A program made the translations under genes and the position numbers. The notes beneath the pieces are model-generated. The model was given only the letters and a program-made list of their open reading frames with translations, made no database searches and was not told the DNA's origin. 64,000 nt of DNA from CAMTUH01 sp947084935 (lineage in GTDB: Bacteria > Pseudomonadota > Gammaproteobacteria > Coxiellales > Coxiellaceae): contig CAMTUH010000001.1 in the NCBI GenBank assembly GCA_947084935.1, positions 1 to 64,000 of the forward strand, written 5' to 3'. Shown here one piece after another: positions 16,687-25,327 of the stretch. Each line of letters opens with the position of its first letter. The stretch's first letter is position 1.

Positions 16687-16968
16687 CTACCCCTCTGCAA
16701 TAAGCTCAGACAAAGATCTTGGATTCTGAATTAATTTTTGTTTGTTGCTTTTAGACATTTTTTTAATGGTCGATTCGATTTTTAATACCGTGGATAAGTC
16801 CGTATCTAATTTCCAATAAGCCGCTAATTTTCGCGGGGGAAAGCTGCGCGTGTATTTGCATCGATAAGATTGATCGAGGTGCTCTTGGTAACGGCGCTCT
16901 ATGTCGGTGGTGTAACCGGTATAATAAGCACCGTTAGAGCATTCTAAAATGTAAATAAAATAAGGCAT
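16687..16968 (-). CDS. GIY-YIG domain protein, UPF0213/YhbQ-like
   Basis: Small single-domain GIY-YIG proteins of this type are thought to be nucleases acting on DNA, with no settled role. The 93-residue protein has the family start YFIYILEC near residues 3-10, then YYTGYT at 15-20 and DIERRYQEH at 22-30 with the expected Arg. A conserved Glu lies in KIESTIKK around 64-71. It stands alone between repeats, on the opposite strand from the preceding gene. Confidence 0.85.
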   Translation of the reverse strand: MPYFIYILECSNGAYYTGYTTDIERRYQEHLDQSYRCKYTRSFPPRKLAAYWKLDTDLSTVLKIESTIKKMSKSNKQKLIQNPRSLSELIAEG

Positions 16969-17004
16969 GAGGTCATTTCTCGGATTTCACTTTCGGAAAC
17001 AGTT

Positions 17005-17084
17005 GTAGCCTGGGTGAAGCCCGCTTCGGGCGAAACCCGGGAATTCCTGGATTACGCCTCGAAGCGAGGCTTCATCCAGGCTAC
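17005..17084. repeat. TAGCC-type palindromic repeat (family C)
   Basis: This 80-base element starts GTAGCCTGGGTGAAGCC and ends GGCTTCATCCAGGCTAC, so its ends are near-perfect inverted repeats. Two inner hairpins are centred on CGCTTCGGGCG and CTCGAAGCGAG, separated by GGGAATTCCTGG. Further copies are at 20349, 37852 and 42292, with a half copy at 16596. It lies between two minus-strand genes. Confidence 0.9.
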
Positions 17085-17101
17085 GGTTTAATTTGTAGAA
17101 T

Positions 17102-17965
17102 TCAATCACCCGAAAATTCTTTATCGAGATCCAGCCACTTTTTAGTCCCGACGATGGTTTCACGTTCTTGGAATGAAGCGAGTTGATCGGCGAGGGTTTT
17201 GCTGTCGCCATCGCGGTGAATGACAGCTAATGTTCTTTGCATGGCGGCAATGGCAGCGCGTTGTAAGTCCGACGGAATAATAACAATTTGATAACCTAGC
17301 GATTCTAACTTTTTGATGGGGATCAGAGGTGTCTTACCCCCATAAAACATATTAATTAATTTCGGTTGCGGAATAATTGCAGCGATTTTTTCGATTTGTT
17401 CCAGGGAGTGAGGGGCTTCAATAAAAAGCACATCGGCTCCTGCGGCGGCGTAGGCTTTAGCGCGAGTCATCGCTTGATCGAAACCTTCTACGGCAATCGC
17501 GTCGGTACGTGCAATTAATGCGAGGTCGGAATCTCGACGCGCTTCGCAGGCCGCTCGGATTTTTTGCACCATTTCATCGGGTGAAATCAGTTTTTTATCA
17601 TCCAAATGGCCGCAGCGTTTGGGATAAGACTGATCTTCGATGTGTAACGCGGCTACACCGATTTTTTCGTACGCTTTGACGGTCCGATAGACGTTTAACG
17701 CATTGCCGTAACCCGTGTCGGCATCAGCAATCACGGGTAAATGAGTGGCATCGACAATTTGTGCTACGCGCTCGAGTACTTCCGCGAAACTGAGTAAGCC
17801 TAAATCGGGATAACCGGCGCTGCGTGCAATGGCTCCGCCACTGGCATAAACCGCATCAAACTGGGCTTGCTCGACTAAACGCGCTGATAATCCGTCAAAC
17901 ACTCCGGGGGCAATCAACGGTTTACCCGATTTCAGTCCTTTTCGCAGTTGTGCCGTTGATTTCAT
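17102..17965 (-). CDS. Isocitrate lyase/PEP mutase superfamily enzyme
   Basis: The superfamily makes or breaks C-C or C-P bonds next to a carboxylate with a Mg2+ ion; known members include methylisocitrate lyase, oxaloacetate decarboxylase and PEP mutase. The 287-residue protein has the Mg-binding DADTGYG at 81-87, Glu110-Asp111, and KRCGH at 116-120, which carries the catalytic Cys of lyases. The Cys favours a lyase over a mutase. No prpC or prpD lies nearby, so a methylcitrate-cycle role is not supported by context. It ends eight bases after ssb on the same strand and may be co-transcribed with it. Confidence 0.85.
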   Translation of the reverse strand: MKSTAQLRKGLKSGKPLIAPGVFDGLSARLVEQAQFDAVYASGGAIARSAGYPDLGLLSFAEVLERVAQIVDATHLPVIADADTGYGNALNVYRTVKAYEKIGVAALHIEDQSYPKRCGHLDDKKLISPDEMVQKIRAACEARRDSDLALIARTDAIAVEGFDQAMTRAKAYAAAGADVLFIEAPHSLEQIEKIAAIIPQPKLINMFYGGKTPLIPIKKLESLGYQIVIIPSDLQRAAIAAMQRTLAVIHRDGDSKTLADQLASFQERETIVGTKKWLDLDKEFSGD

Positions 17966-17973
17966 CGAGGCGC

Positions 17974-18447
17974 TTAAAAAGGAATATCGTCGTCGAAATT
18001 GGCCGAATCTTCAGTACTGGCCGTCGCCGGTGCTGCGGAGGAAGCAGTGGATTCACTTTGTTGCGGCGCTGCTTCTTGAGAGGATTGATTTTGGTTATGA
18101 TTGCCACCGCCACGGCTGTCGAGCATATGCATTTCATTTGCAATAATTTCGGTGGTGTAGCGGTCGATACCGTTTTTGTCTTGCCATTTGCGGGTGCGCA
18201 GGCTGCCTTCGACGTAGACTTTGGATCCTTTACGCAGATACTCGCCAACAATTTCGGCCAATCGATTGAAAAATGCGATGCGGTGCCATTCCGTTCGTTC
18301 TTGTAATTCGCCGGTTTGTTTATCACGCCACGAGGCGCTCGTTGCTAGCGTCACGTTAGCAACGGCATTGCCGTTGGGCGTGTAACGGACTTCCGGATCA
18401 TTACCTAAGTTACCAATTAAAATGACTTTATTTACACCTCTGGCCAT
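17974..18447 (-). CDS. ssb: Single-stranded DNA-binding protein
   Basis: SSB coats single-stranded DNA and recruits replication and repair proteins. The 157-residue protein has the OB fold at about 1-110, starting MARGVNKVILIGNLGNDPEV. A flexible Gln/Ser/Ala-rich linker follows, then the acidic tip DDDIPF at 152-157 that binds partner proteins. It is divergent from uvrA in the same broad arrangement seen in other gammaproteobacteria, with an MFS gene between. Confidence 0.97.
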   Translation of the reverse strand: MARGVNKVILIGNLGNDPEVRYTPNGNAVANVTLATSASWRDKQTGELQERTEWHRIAFFNRLAEIVGEYLRKGSKVYVEGSLRTRKWQDKNGIDRYTTEIIANEMHMLDSRGGGNHNQNQSSQEAAPQQSESTASSAAPATASTEDSANFDDDIPF

Positions 18448-18498
18448 ACTGACTCCTGCATTTCAAAACACTCATATGAATTAACGGTGGTTAATTCA

Positions 18499-19734
18499 TC
18501 AGACTAGGTTACCTTCTCTCATTCGTTTTCGCAATTCGTCCTCTGTAATTATTTGCTTGGCCGGAGGACTTTTAATCGGGATAGCCAGGGCCATCCAAAA
18601 AAGAGCACAGAGCGCGCAAAAGATGAGGACGCCGAATTGATGGTAATGACCCAGTATCCACCCACCCAGGCTTCCGCCCACAAAAATGCCAAAGAATTGT
18701 GATGAAGAATAAACTCCCATCGCTGCTCCTTTATGGTGAGTCGGCGCTACTTTGGAAATCCAAGAAGGTAACACGGCTTCAAGAAAAGTAAAGGCGACGA
18801 AAAACAAGAATAAAATGAGGCCGATGGTGATGGTATTGATATTGAAAATTAATAAGAGAGGGCATACGGCGAGTACGGCAATGGCGCTTAAAAAGAATGG
18901 TTTTATTCGCCGTTTTTTCTCGCTAATGATGAGTGGGGGCAGAATGGCAAGAAAAGATAAGACGAGCACCACTAAATAAAGCCAAGCTTGCTGATATTGC
19001 GACAGTTGGATGCGTTGACTCAAAATCACTGGAATAACGAGGAATGCGGCGGTAAGCGCTGCATGTAGTGCGAATATGCCAAAGTCCAAGCGGAGAAGCT
19101 GAGCATTTCTAAAAACCGCTTTAAAATGGTCGCGTTCAGATTTAATGGGGGCGCCTACTCCTATTGGAGGTGGAAGCGCGGAGGGTGTTGGAACCTCCTT
19201 GTAAAGCACTATCAGCCCTGCTAGGGCAAAGAAGGCCGTTATCCAAAAGATGCCAGTGAGGTGTAATTCGGCATTGATGGCGGGTCCGATAATCATTGCA
19301 GCCCCAAAAGAAAGACCAATCGCCAGTCCGACAATGGCCATAGCCTTACCGCGCTCTTCTTCCCGCGTTAAATCAGCGACTAGGGCAAGCGTGGTGCTTC
19401 CGATGGCGCCAGCCCCTTGTAGGGCTCGCCCCAAGATGATGCCGTAAATGGAGTGTGAGAGGGCCGCCAGGACGCTCCCAAGGCCAAAAAGAACGAGTCC
19501 GGCGGCAATGATGGGTTTACGCCCAATCCGGTCGGAAAGCAGGCCAAGGGGGATCTGTAAAAGAGCTTGGGTTAATCCGTAGATACCCAGCGCCACTCCG
19601 ATAAGCACCGGGGTGGCATGGGGAATTTTCGTTGCGTACAGCGAAAAAACCGGCAAAACCATAAAAAGGCCGAGGAGGCGGAATGCCATAATCAGACTTA
19701 ACGAAAAAACGATTCGGCGTTCGGGCTTATTCAT
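18499..19734 (-). CDS. Major facilitator superfamily transporter
   Basis: The 411-residue protein has about twelve hydrophobic segments. It shows the MFS loop-2/3 motif GLLSDRIGRKPII near 62-74, and LGRALQGAGAIGSTTLALVADL near 105-126. It resembles the YajR-type drug/H+ antiporters, but without their long soluble C-terminal domain. An ssb-MFS-uvrA order is common in gammaproteobacteria, which supports it as an ancestral neighbour. The substrate is unknown. Confidence 0.9.
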   Translation of the reverse strand: MNKPERRIVFSLSLIMAFRLLGLFMVLPVFSLYATKIPHATPVLIGVALGIYGLTQALLQIPLGLLSDRIGRKPIIAAGLVLFGLGSVLAALSHSIYGIILGRALQGAGAIGSTTLALVADLTREEERGKAMAIVGLAIGLSFGAAMIIGPAINAELHLTGIFWITAFFALAGLIVLYKEVPTPSALPPPIGVGAPIKSERDHFKAVFRNAQLLRLDFGIFALHAALTAAFLVIPVILSQRIQLSQYQQAWLYLVVLVLSFLAILPPLIISEKKRRIKPFFLSAIAVLAVCPLLLIFNINTITIGLILFLFFVAFTFLEAVLPSWISKVAPTHHKGAAMGVYSSSQFFGIFVGGSLGGWILGHYHQFGVLIFCALCALFWMALAIPIKSPPAKQIITEDELRKRMREGNLV

Positions 19735-19772
19735 GGGCGTAGGCTAACACGTCAGGAGAGGGGGTCAAGTCT

Positions 19773-19974
19773 TCACTGGGATAATATAAGCCCAACGTAA
19801 GCGTCTGGATGCGTGGGTTTATCGTCTTCGGGAGGAAAAATAGTGTGTTGTGTAGTAAACCAGAGAGGGGAAATCGGCTTCACAGAAATTTCTTTTGAGG
19901 ATTCCGATTCAGAATCAATGTCAGCCAGTGAAAAACCCATTCCGTGAAAGCATGATATGAGCAGTAAAAAACAT
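19773..19974 (-). pseudogene. Small secreted protein gene broken by a T-run frameshift
   Basis: On the minus strand an ATG at 19974, with GGGAG upstream, is followed by six T. In the annotated frame it stops after 17 codons. If one T is skipped, the reading becomes MFLLLISCFHGMGFSLADID and continues to a TGA at 19775, for about 66 residues. The start then looks like a signal peptide with a cleavage site near SLA, followed by an acidic SESESSKE stretch. I do not recognise the mature part. It may be a decayed gene or one switched by slippage; I favour decay because it lies beside other remnants. Confidence 0.45.
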
Positions 19975-20052
19975 GATGTGTTCTCCCGTCAGAGTCCCCA
20001 GTCATTATAAAGTTGATTGAGCTCCGCCATAGTTTGTATTTTTATAATAGAT

Positions 20053-20247
20053 TTATTGAAAGTGCAAACACACAAAAAACCATATTATGTCATCGAAGAA
20101 GGGCTAAATAGTAGAACCACTAATCTTGACTATAAATTTCCACCCGATCGTAATGGGAAAACGTATCTATTTCCATGCTTATATTCTCACGCGCCGATCG
20201 ATTTGGTGATTTTGTCATTAGGTGGAAATGATCTAAAACTGAGGTTT
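20053..20247 (+). pseudogene. Remnant of an SGNH/GDSL-type esterase
   Basis: A stretch of about 65 codons resembles the middle of SGNH hydrolases of the arylesterase type. It has YYVIEEGLNSRTTNLDYKF, then RNGKTYLFPCLYSH and IDLVILSLGGNDLKLRF. The G-x-N-D block III is present. The N-terminal GDS block with the catalytic Ser and the C-terminal D-x-x-H block are both missing. Flanking sequence shows no continuation in any frame. It is therefore a truncated, inactive fragment. The interval 19735-20582 otherwise holds only the preceding broken gene and a repeat. Confidence 0.65.
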
Positions 20248-20348
20248 CACCGTTTTACGCTTCTCATAGGACGGGATCGGGGGGTGATCCTCTCTGTACA
20301 TGACAAAATTTGAAAATCGCCGTCATCCCCGCGCGAAAGCGGGAATCA

Positions 20349-20463
20349 GTAGCCTTGATGCAGCGAATTGTAGCCTGGGTTGTAGCCTTGATGCAGCGAA
20401 GCGTAATCAAGGAATTCCTGAGTTCCTGGGTTACGCCACGAAGCGTGGCTGCACCCAGGCTAC
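20349..20463. repeat. TAGCC-type palindromic repeats, tandem and partial (family C)
   Basis: A full family C element is preceded by one or two broken starts: GTAGCCTTGATGCAGCGAA occurs twice, interrupted by TAGCCTGGGTT. The full copy ends GTGGCTGCACCCAGGCTAC. Just upstream (20324-20348) is a GTCATCCCCGCGCGAAAGC palindrome of a different type. The layering suggests repeated insertion into this decayed stretch. Confidence 0.8.
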
Positions 20464-20582
20464 AAATTTCATTTTTCAGGCCCGTATTTTTAATTTTCCT
20501 TAACCTTGTGTAGATATTATGATCAGAATAAGAGTCTATAAAACACGAGGCACCGAATCATTTAGAAGGTCAAACTCAAGAG

Positions 20583-21056
20583 GTGATCACCACCGGGAAA
20601 CATTTTAACGCGCAACTGCTGGTGGAAGCATTCCGGTTATTTGATCAAAATTATGGTGCTTTTGGCAATTTTAATAGCCGTCAGAATAATTTATTTTGGT
20701 GTAAAGTCATTGGTTATATCCAGCGTTTTTTACCGGCGTGTTATGCGCAGGCATTTGCGCAAGGGGTTTATCATATTGTTGAGAAGGGTGAGGAATTAAA
20801 TCGTTCGTTCGACTTTCGTTTTGGTAGGGGTTCTTATTTTCCCCTGGATTCGAATTCTAAATTTCGTTTGGGATATAATTATGCCATTGGCGTGTTCGCC
20901 CCGGCCGTGCTGCCCTGCCCGCAAGGCCGCGTAGCCGAGGCTCGCCGTGGCTTCAAAATTATGTCAAGCAAAAACAGCTGGATTGCACAAGCTTATGCGG
21001 AATCCCGATCAGCAGGCTATTCGCGGGCGTTTAGTAACGTAGCCTCGGTGAGCTAA
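20583..21056 (+). pseudogene. Hypothetical protein remnant
   Basis: An open frame of 157 codons has no good start: it opens at GTG without a clear ribosome binding site, and the frame is open upstream only to 20532. The first 110 residues look like real protein (many aromatic and charged residues, such as FGNFNSRQNNLFWCKVIGYI). The last 45 codons are derived from repeat-like GC-rich DNA (PCPQGRVAEARRGF) and end in a GTAGCCTCGGTGAGC sequence that recurs near 34944. I do not recognise a family. The likeliest reading is the 3'-replaced fragment of a larger gene. Confidence 0.4.
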
Positions 21057-21077
21057 AAAATCAGCGCAAGACGCGTG

Positions 21078-22283
21078 TCAGTAGATGAATCCAAAGAACA
21101 ACAGCGGAATAGCTCCCTTGCTGGCAACCAGAATATCATCTTTCACTAAGCTGGCCGGTATATCCGAATGAGCAATTTGTTTGGTTGTTTTATTTTTGCC
21201 GCCAATTTCAAAGATCCTATCTTTTGTTCGGTAATCGCCTTGTTTGGAGTAATAAACTTTTTCATCGGCATCGCGTAATGCTTGGATAAAGTAGAGTTCT
21301 CGCAGAGTCCCCTTATAGAGTTGTTCGCCCACAAACTGTTGGAAGGCATAAAGCAAAGTAGTATTGTGCAAGAATATTTTTTGTGGTTTTCGCAGATATT
21401 GATTGCCTCCCCCAAAAGGATAAATCATCTGCACGAGGCCGACGCTTTCCAGAATAGTTAAGTAGTTAACTATCGTTTGATGAGCAACACCGACATTTTG
21501 TGCGATGTTATTGGTATTGACTTCGCCCGGCGGGATGGTTGCAAGATAAGCCAAAATTTTTTTAAATAAATGCAGATTGTGAGTCTTTAAGTCAAAGTAA
21601 CTGGGAATATCTTCAAAAATAATCTTATCAATAATGCGCATCACGCGTTCGTAATAAGTATGGGGTTCTTCGAAGACGAAGGGATAATAACCCATGGCAA
21701 GGTATTTCTTAAAATGTCCCATAACCGTTTCAATCATGCCGAGCTTATTAAAATTGCTTGGGCTGGTCAGTAACGCTGAAAGTTCAATTGGGCTAATATG
21801 AATACGTTCCACGAAATTCAAATATTCTCTGAATGACATTCCGGGCAGGTGATAGAGTTTTGCGCGTCGTGAAAGATCGTAACTGCCTTTTACTAATTCA
21901 AGCATCGAGCTGCCCGAATAAACAATTTTTATATCGGGGAATGCATCGTATAAATTCTTTAATTCTTGGTTCCAATTTGCGTATTTATGAATTTCATCAA
22001 TAAAGAAAAGACGATATCCTTCGAGATTATATAAGTCATTAATGAAGTCTAATAAAGTACTTTGGCGAAAATAAACAGAGTCGGCTGAAAAATAAAATAC
22101 TTTCTTGTCTTTGGTTAGCTGCTCTTTGATATATTGGAGCATAAAGGTCGTTTTACCCACCCCGCGCGGGCCAACCAGGCCGGTTAACCGACTCAAGCGA
22201 AAGGAATCGTATAGATAGCGCTTGAATGAGAGGTCCGTCTTCTCCAATAAGCGCTCGAAGGTCTGTTTCAGGAAATCATCCAA
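21078..22283 (-). CDS. AAA ATPase with C-terminal DUF4143-like region
   Basis: The 401-residue protein has a Walker A motif GPRGVGKTT at 38-46 and a Walker B motif LFFIDEIHK at 92-100. A GSS sensor-like segment follows near 133. Its C-terminal part resembles the DUF4143 and nuclease-like ends of this widespread, poorly characterised ATPase family. The start is TTG with GGAG ten bases upstream; an ATG three bases later is out of frame. It separates the MFS gene from uvrA and is AT-rich compared with them, so it was probably acquired. No partner gene is adjacent. Its function is unknown. Confidence 0.8.
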   Translation of the reverse strand: MDDFLKQTFERLLEKTDLSFKRYLYDSFRLSRLTGLVGPRGVGKTTFMLQYIKEQLTKDKKVFYFSADSVYFRQSTLLDFINDLYNLEGYRLFFIDEIHKYANWNQELKNLYDAFPDIKIVYSGSSMLELVKGSYDLSRRAKLYHLPGMSFREYLNFVERIHISPIELSALLTSPSNFNKLGMIETVMGHFKKYLAMGYYPFVFEEPHTYYERVMRIIDKIIFEDIPSYFDLKTHNLHLFKKILAYLATIPPGEVNTNNIAQNVGVAHQTIVNYLTILESVGLVQMIYPFGGGNQYLRKPQKIFLHNTTLLYAFQQFVGEQLYKGTLRELYFIQALRDADEKVYYSKQGDYRTKDRIFEIGGKNKTTKQIAHSDIPASLVKDDILVASKGAIPLLFFGFIY

Positions 22284-22331
22284 TTTAAGTACACTCCAAA
22301 AAAACTATCATTTTTTTTAAGTATACTTAAA
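22284..22331 (-). promoter_or_regulatory. Candidate operator repeats upstream of the ATPase
   Basis: A perfect 16-base palindrome TTTAAGTATACTTAAA stands at 22316-22331. A partial copy, TTTAAGTACACT, is at 22284-22295, directly at the start codon. The two are 32 bases apart, about three helical turns. This is the layout of a repressor site over a promoter and start region. The binding protein is not known; the ATPase itself has no evident DNA-binding domain. Confidence 0.4.
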
Positions 22332-22355
22332 TTCTTGGAATTGATCAATTTTGAT

Positions 22356-22450
22356 CGGCTGGCTCGGAGGGCGTGATGAAGCGCAAATAAAGCGCAGTCG
22401 GACGGAGTCCGACGAGCCATTGCGCGTAATCACGCCCTCCGAGCCAGCCG
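22356..22450. repeat. Palindromic repeat, family E copy 1, upstream of uvrA
   Basis: Perfect 22-base inverted arms at 22356-22377 and 22429-22450 enclose a 51-base core. The core holds GCGCAAATAAAGCGC and an inner hairpin GTCGGAC/GTCCGAC. The same core in reverse orientation is found at 52871-52940, where the arms have a different sequence but again pair with each other. The element ends 51 bases before the uvrA start, so it lies in or near that gene's promoter. Confidence 0.9.
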
Positions 22451-22501
22451 CGCAGCCCATGTTCGCTTCACAGCGGCTGCCTGTGTATAATATCACCCCC
22501 T

Positions 22502-25327
22502 ATGAACACCATACGCCTGCGCGGGGTTCGCACACATAACCTCAAAAATATCGATCTGGATTTGCCGCGGGATCAGCTGATTGTGATCACAGGCCTGTCC
22601 GGCTCTGGAAAGTCGTCACTGGCCTTTGATACCTTGTACGCTGAGGGGCAGCGTCGCTACGTCGAATCCTTGTCGGCGTATGCCCGACAATTTTTGTCGA
22701 TGATGGAAAAGCCCGAGGTCGATACGATCGAAGGGCTATCGCCCGCGATCGCCATCGAACAGAAATCGGCTTCGCACAATCCGCGTTCGACGGTGGGAAC
22801 GATTACCGAGATCTACGATTATTTGCGTTTGTTGTACGCCCGCATCGGTCAGCCGCGCTGTCCCACGCATCAGCACGAATTGCAAGCGCAGACCATCAGC
22901 CAAATGGTGGATCACGTGTTGGCATTACCCGAAGGGACGCCCATCATGGTTTTGGCGCCTGTCGTGCGTGAGCGAAAAGGCGAGCACGTTCAACTTCTCG
23001 AACAATTGAAAACGCAAGGATTTATTCGCGCGCGGATCGATGGAACGTTAGTGGAACTCGATTCCGCACCCAAATTAAGTTTGCGAAAAAAGCACACGAT
23101 TGAAGTCGTGGTGGACCGCGTGAAAGTGCGCGCCGACATTCAGCAACGACTGGCGGAATCGTTTGAAACGGCTGTCCGACTGTCGAGTGGCTTAGCGAGT
23201 ATTGCGCCGTTGGAAAATAAATCGGTTGCCGAGCGAATTTTCTCAGCGAAATATGCGTGTCCCGATTGCGGGTACAGCTTGGAAGAATTAGAGCCGCGGT
23301 TATTTTCGTTTAATAATCCCGCGGGCGCGTGTCCCGAATGCGATGGATTAGGTGTCGAACAACATTTCGACCCGGAAAAAATCGTGCACAATGAAGAACT
23401 GAGTCTTTCCGAAGGTGCGATTCGTGGATGGGATCGCCGGAATTTGTATTATTATCAAATCTTGTCTTCTTTGGCAAAGCATTATCGCTTTGATATGGAG
23501 ATACCGTATAACCGATTACCGAAAATCATTAGAGAAGTTATTTTATACGGCAGCGACGACGAAGAAATTACTTTTTCCTACGTGACGCACGACAATAAAA
23601 AAGTGCGTCGGACGCATCCGTTCGAAGGTATTATTCCCACAATGGAACGGCGTTACGAAGAAACAGAATCGCAGACCGTTCGTGAGGAATTATCGAAGTA
23701 TTTAACGGTGAGCGCGTGCGAAACATGCAGCGGAACTCGATTACGCCCCGAAGCGCGCGCTGTTTTTGTAGGAAATAAAAACTTGCCCGACATCTCCCGA
23801 TTATCGATTGGTGATTGTCAGCAGTTTTTTGAAACGCTTAAATTAGAGGGTAGGCGCGCACAAATCGCCGAAAAAATATTAAAAGAAGTGAACGCGCGTC
23901 TGGGGTTTTTGGTCAACGTGGGACTCAATTATTTAACGTTGGCGCGCAGTGCAGAAACGTTATCGGGTGGTGAGGCGCAGCGCATTCGACTGGCCAGTCA
24001 AATTGGATCGGGTTTGATGGGTGTGATGTATATTTTAGATGAACCGTCCATTGGCTTACATCAACGGGATAACAAACGTTTGCTGGATACGCTGACGCGT
24101 CTTCGGGATTTAGGTAACACGGTGATTGTCGTTGAACACGATGAGGAAGCGATTCGACTGGCGGATCACGTCGTCGATATCGGACCCGGGGCGGGTGTTC
24201 ACGGCGGCGAAATTGTCGCGCAGGGAACTCCGCATGAAATTATGCACAATCCAGCGTCGTTAACAGGGCAGTATTTATTGGGGAAAAAGAGCATTCCGGT
24301 GCCGAAAAATCGGGTGCAAAATACCTGCCGCAAGAGCCTTCGCTTGGAAGGGGCTACTTGTAACAATTTAAAAAATATCGACGTAGAAATTCCTGTGGGT
24401 TTAATGACGTGCATCACCGGCGTTTCCGGTTCGGGAAAATCGAGTTTAATCAGCGACACGTTATATCCGTTAGCGGCCTCGCGTTTGAATGGCGCTACTC
24501 AGAGACGAATTGGGGAGCACCAATCCATTTCGGGATTAGAACACTTCGATAAAGTGATTGAAATCGATCAAAGTCCGATTGGTCGCACGCCGCGCTCGAA
24601 TCCCGCTACGTATACGGGATTATTTACACCCATCCGTGAGTTATTTTCGGGGACGCCGGAATCACGCTCGCGCGGGTATCATCCGGGACGGTTTAGTTTT
24701 AATGTCGCCGGTGGTCGCTGCGAAGCGTGTGAAGGCGATGGGGTGATTAAAGTAGAGATGCATTTTTTGGCGGATATTTATGTCATTTGTGACGTGTGTG
24801 CTGGGAAACGCTACAATCGCGAAACGTTGGAAATTCATTACAAAGGAAAAAATATTCACGAGGTCCTGCAGCTGACGGTGGAAGAAGCCAGAGTGTTTTT
24901 TGATGCAATTCCGGTGCTCGCGAAAAAATTGCAGACACTGATCGACGTGGGTTTGTCGTACATCACGTTAGGACAAAGTGCAACGACGTTATCCGGTGGC
25001 GAAGCGCAGCGCATTAAATTATCGCGTGAATTATCGCGACGCGATACCGGTCGAACGTTATATTTGTTAGACGAGCCTACTACGGGGCTTCACTTCCACG
25101 ATATTGTGCAATTGTTGCAAGTGCTACACCGTCTGCGCGATAACGGAAATACGATCGTGGTCATCGAGCATAATTTGGATGTAATTAAAGTTTCCGATTG
25201 GGTGATTGATTTGGGTCCCGAGGGCGGTGATGCTGGTGGTCACGTAGTCGTTGCGGGAACGCCGGAAACCGTCGCAAAATGCAAGCGTTCTTATACGGGT
25301 CATTTTCTTGAAGATGTGTTGGCATGA
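22502..25327 (+). CDS. uvrA: Excinuclease ABC subunit A
   Basis: UvrA is the damage-sensing ATPase of nucleotide excision repair and loads UvrB. The 941-residue protein has two ABC modules. The first P-loop is GLSGSGKSS at 31-39 and the second is GVSGSGKSS near 640. LSGGEAQRI signatures occur in both halves. Zinc modules are visible as CPDCGYSLEELEPR with CPEC, and CEACEGDGV with CDVC. No LexA box is evident in the short upstream region, which is largely taken up by a palindromic repeat. The stop overlaps hemE by four bases. Confidence 0.98.
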   Translation: MNTIRLRGVRTHNLKNIDLDLPRDQLIVITGLSGSGKSSLAFDTLYAEGQRRYVESLSAYARQFLSMMEKPEVDTIEGLSPAIAIEQKSASHNPRSTVGTITEIYDYLRLLYARIGQPRCPTHQHELQAQTISQMVDHVLALPEGTPIMVLAPVVRERKGEHVQLLEQLKTQGFIRARIDGTLVELDSAPKLSLRKKHTIEVVVDRVKVRADIQQRLAESFETAVRLSSGLASIAPLENKSVAERIFSAKYACPDCGYSLEELEPRLFSFNNPAGACPECDGLGVEQHFDPEKIVHNEELSLSEGAIRGWDRRNLYYYQILSSLAKHYRFDMEIPYNRLPKIIREVILYGSDDEEITFSYVTHDNKKVRRTHPFEGIIPTMERRYEETESQTVREELSKYLTVSACETCSGTRLRPEARAVFVGNKNLPDISRLSIGDCQQFFETLKLEGRRAQIAEKILKEVNARLGFLVNVGLNYLTLARSAETLSGGEAQRIRLASQIGSGLMGVMYILDEPSIGLHQRDNKRLLDTLTRLRDLGNTVIVVEHDEEAIRLADHVVDIGPGAGVHGGEIVAQGTPHEIMHNPASLTGQYLLGKKSIPVPKNRVQNTCRKSLRLEGATCNNLKNIDVEIPVGLMTCITGVSGSGKSSLISDTLYPLAASRLNGATQRRIGEHQSISGLEHFDKVIEIDQSPIGRTPRSNPATYTGLFTPIRELFSGTPESRSRGYHPGRFSFNVAGGRCEACEGDGVIKVEMHFLADIYVICDVCAGKRYNRETLEIHYKGKNIHEVLQLTVEEARVFFDAIPVLAKKLQTLIDVGLSYITLGQSATTLSGGEAQRIKLSRELSRRDTGRTLYLLDEPTTGLHFHDIVQLLQVLHRLRDNGNTIVVIEHNLDVIKVSDWVIDLGPEGGDAGGHVVVAGTPETVAKCKRSYTGHFLEDVLA

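Noticed and set aside
20300..20513. Two overlapping 67-codon frames
   Set aside because: They run through family C repeats; the peptides are repeat translations.
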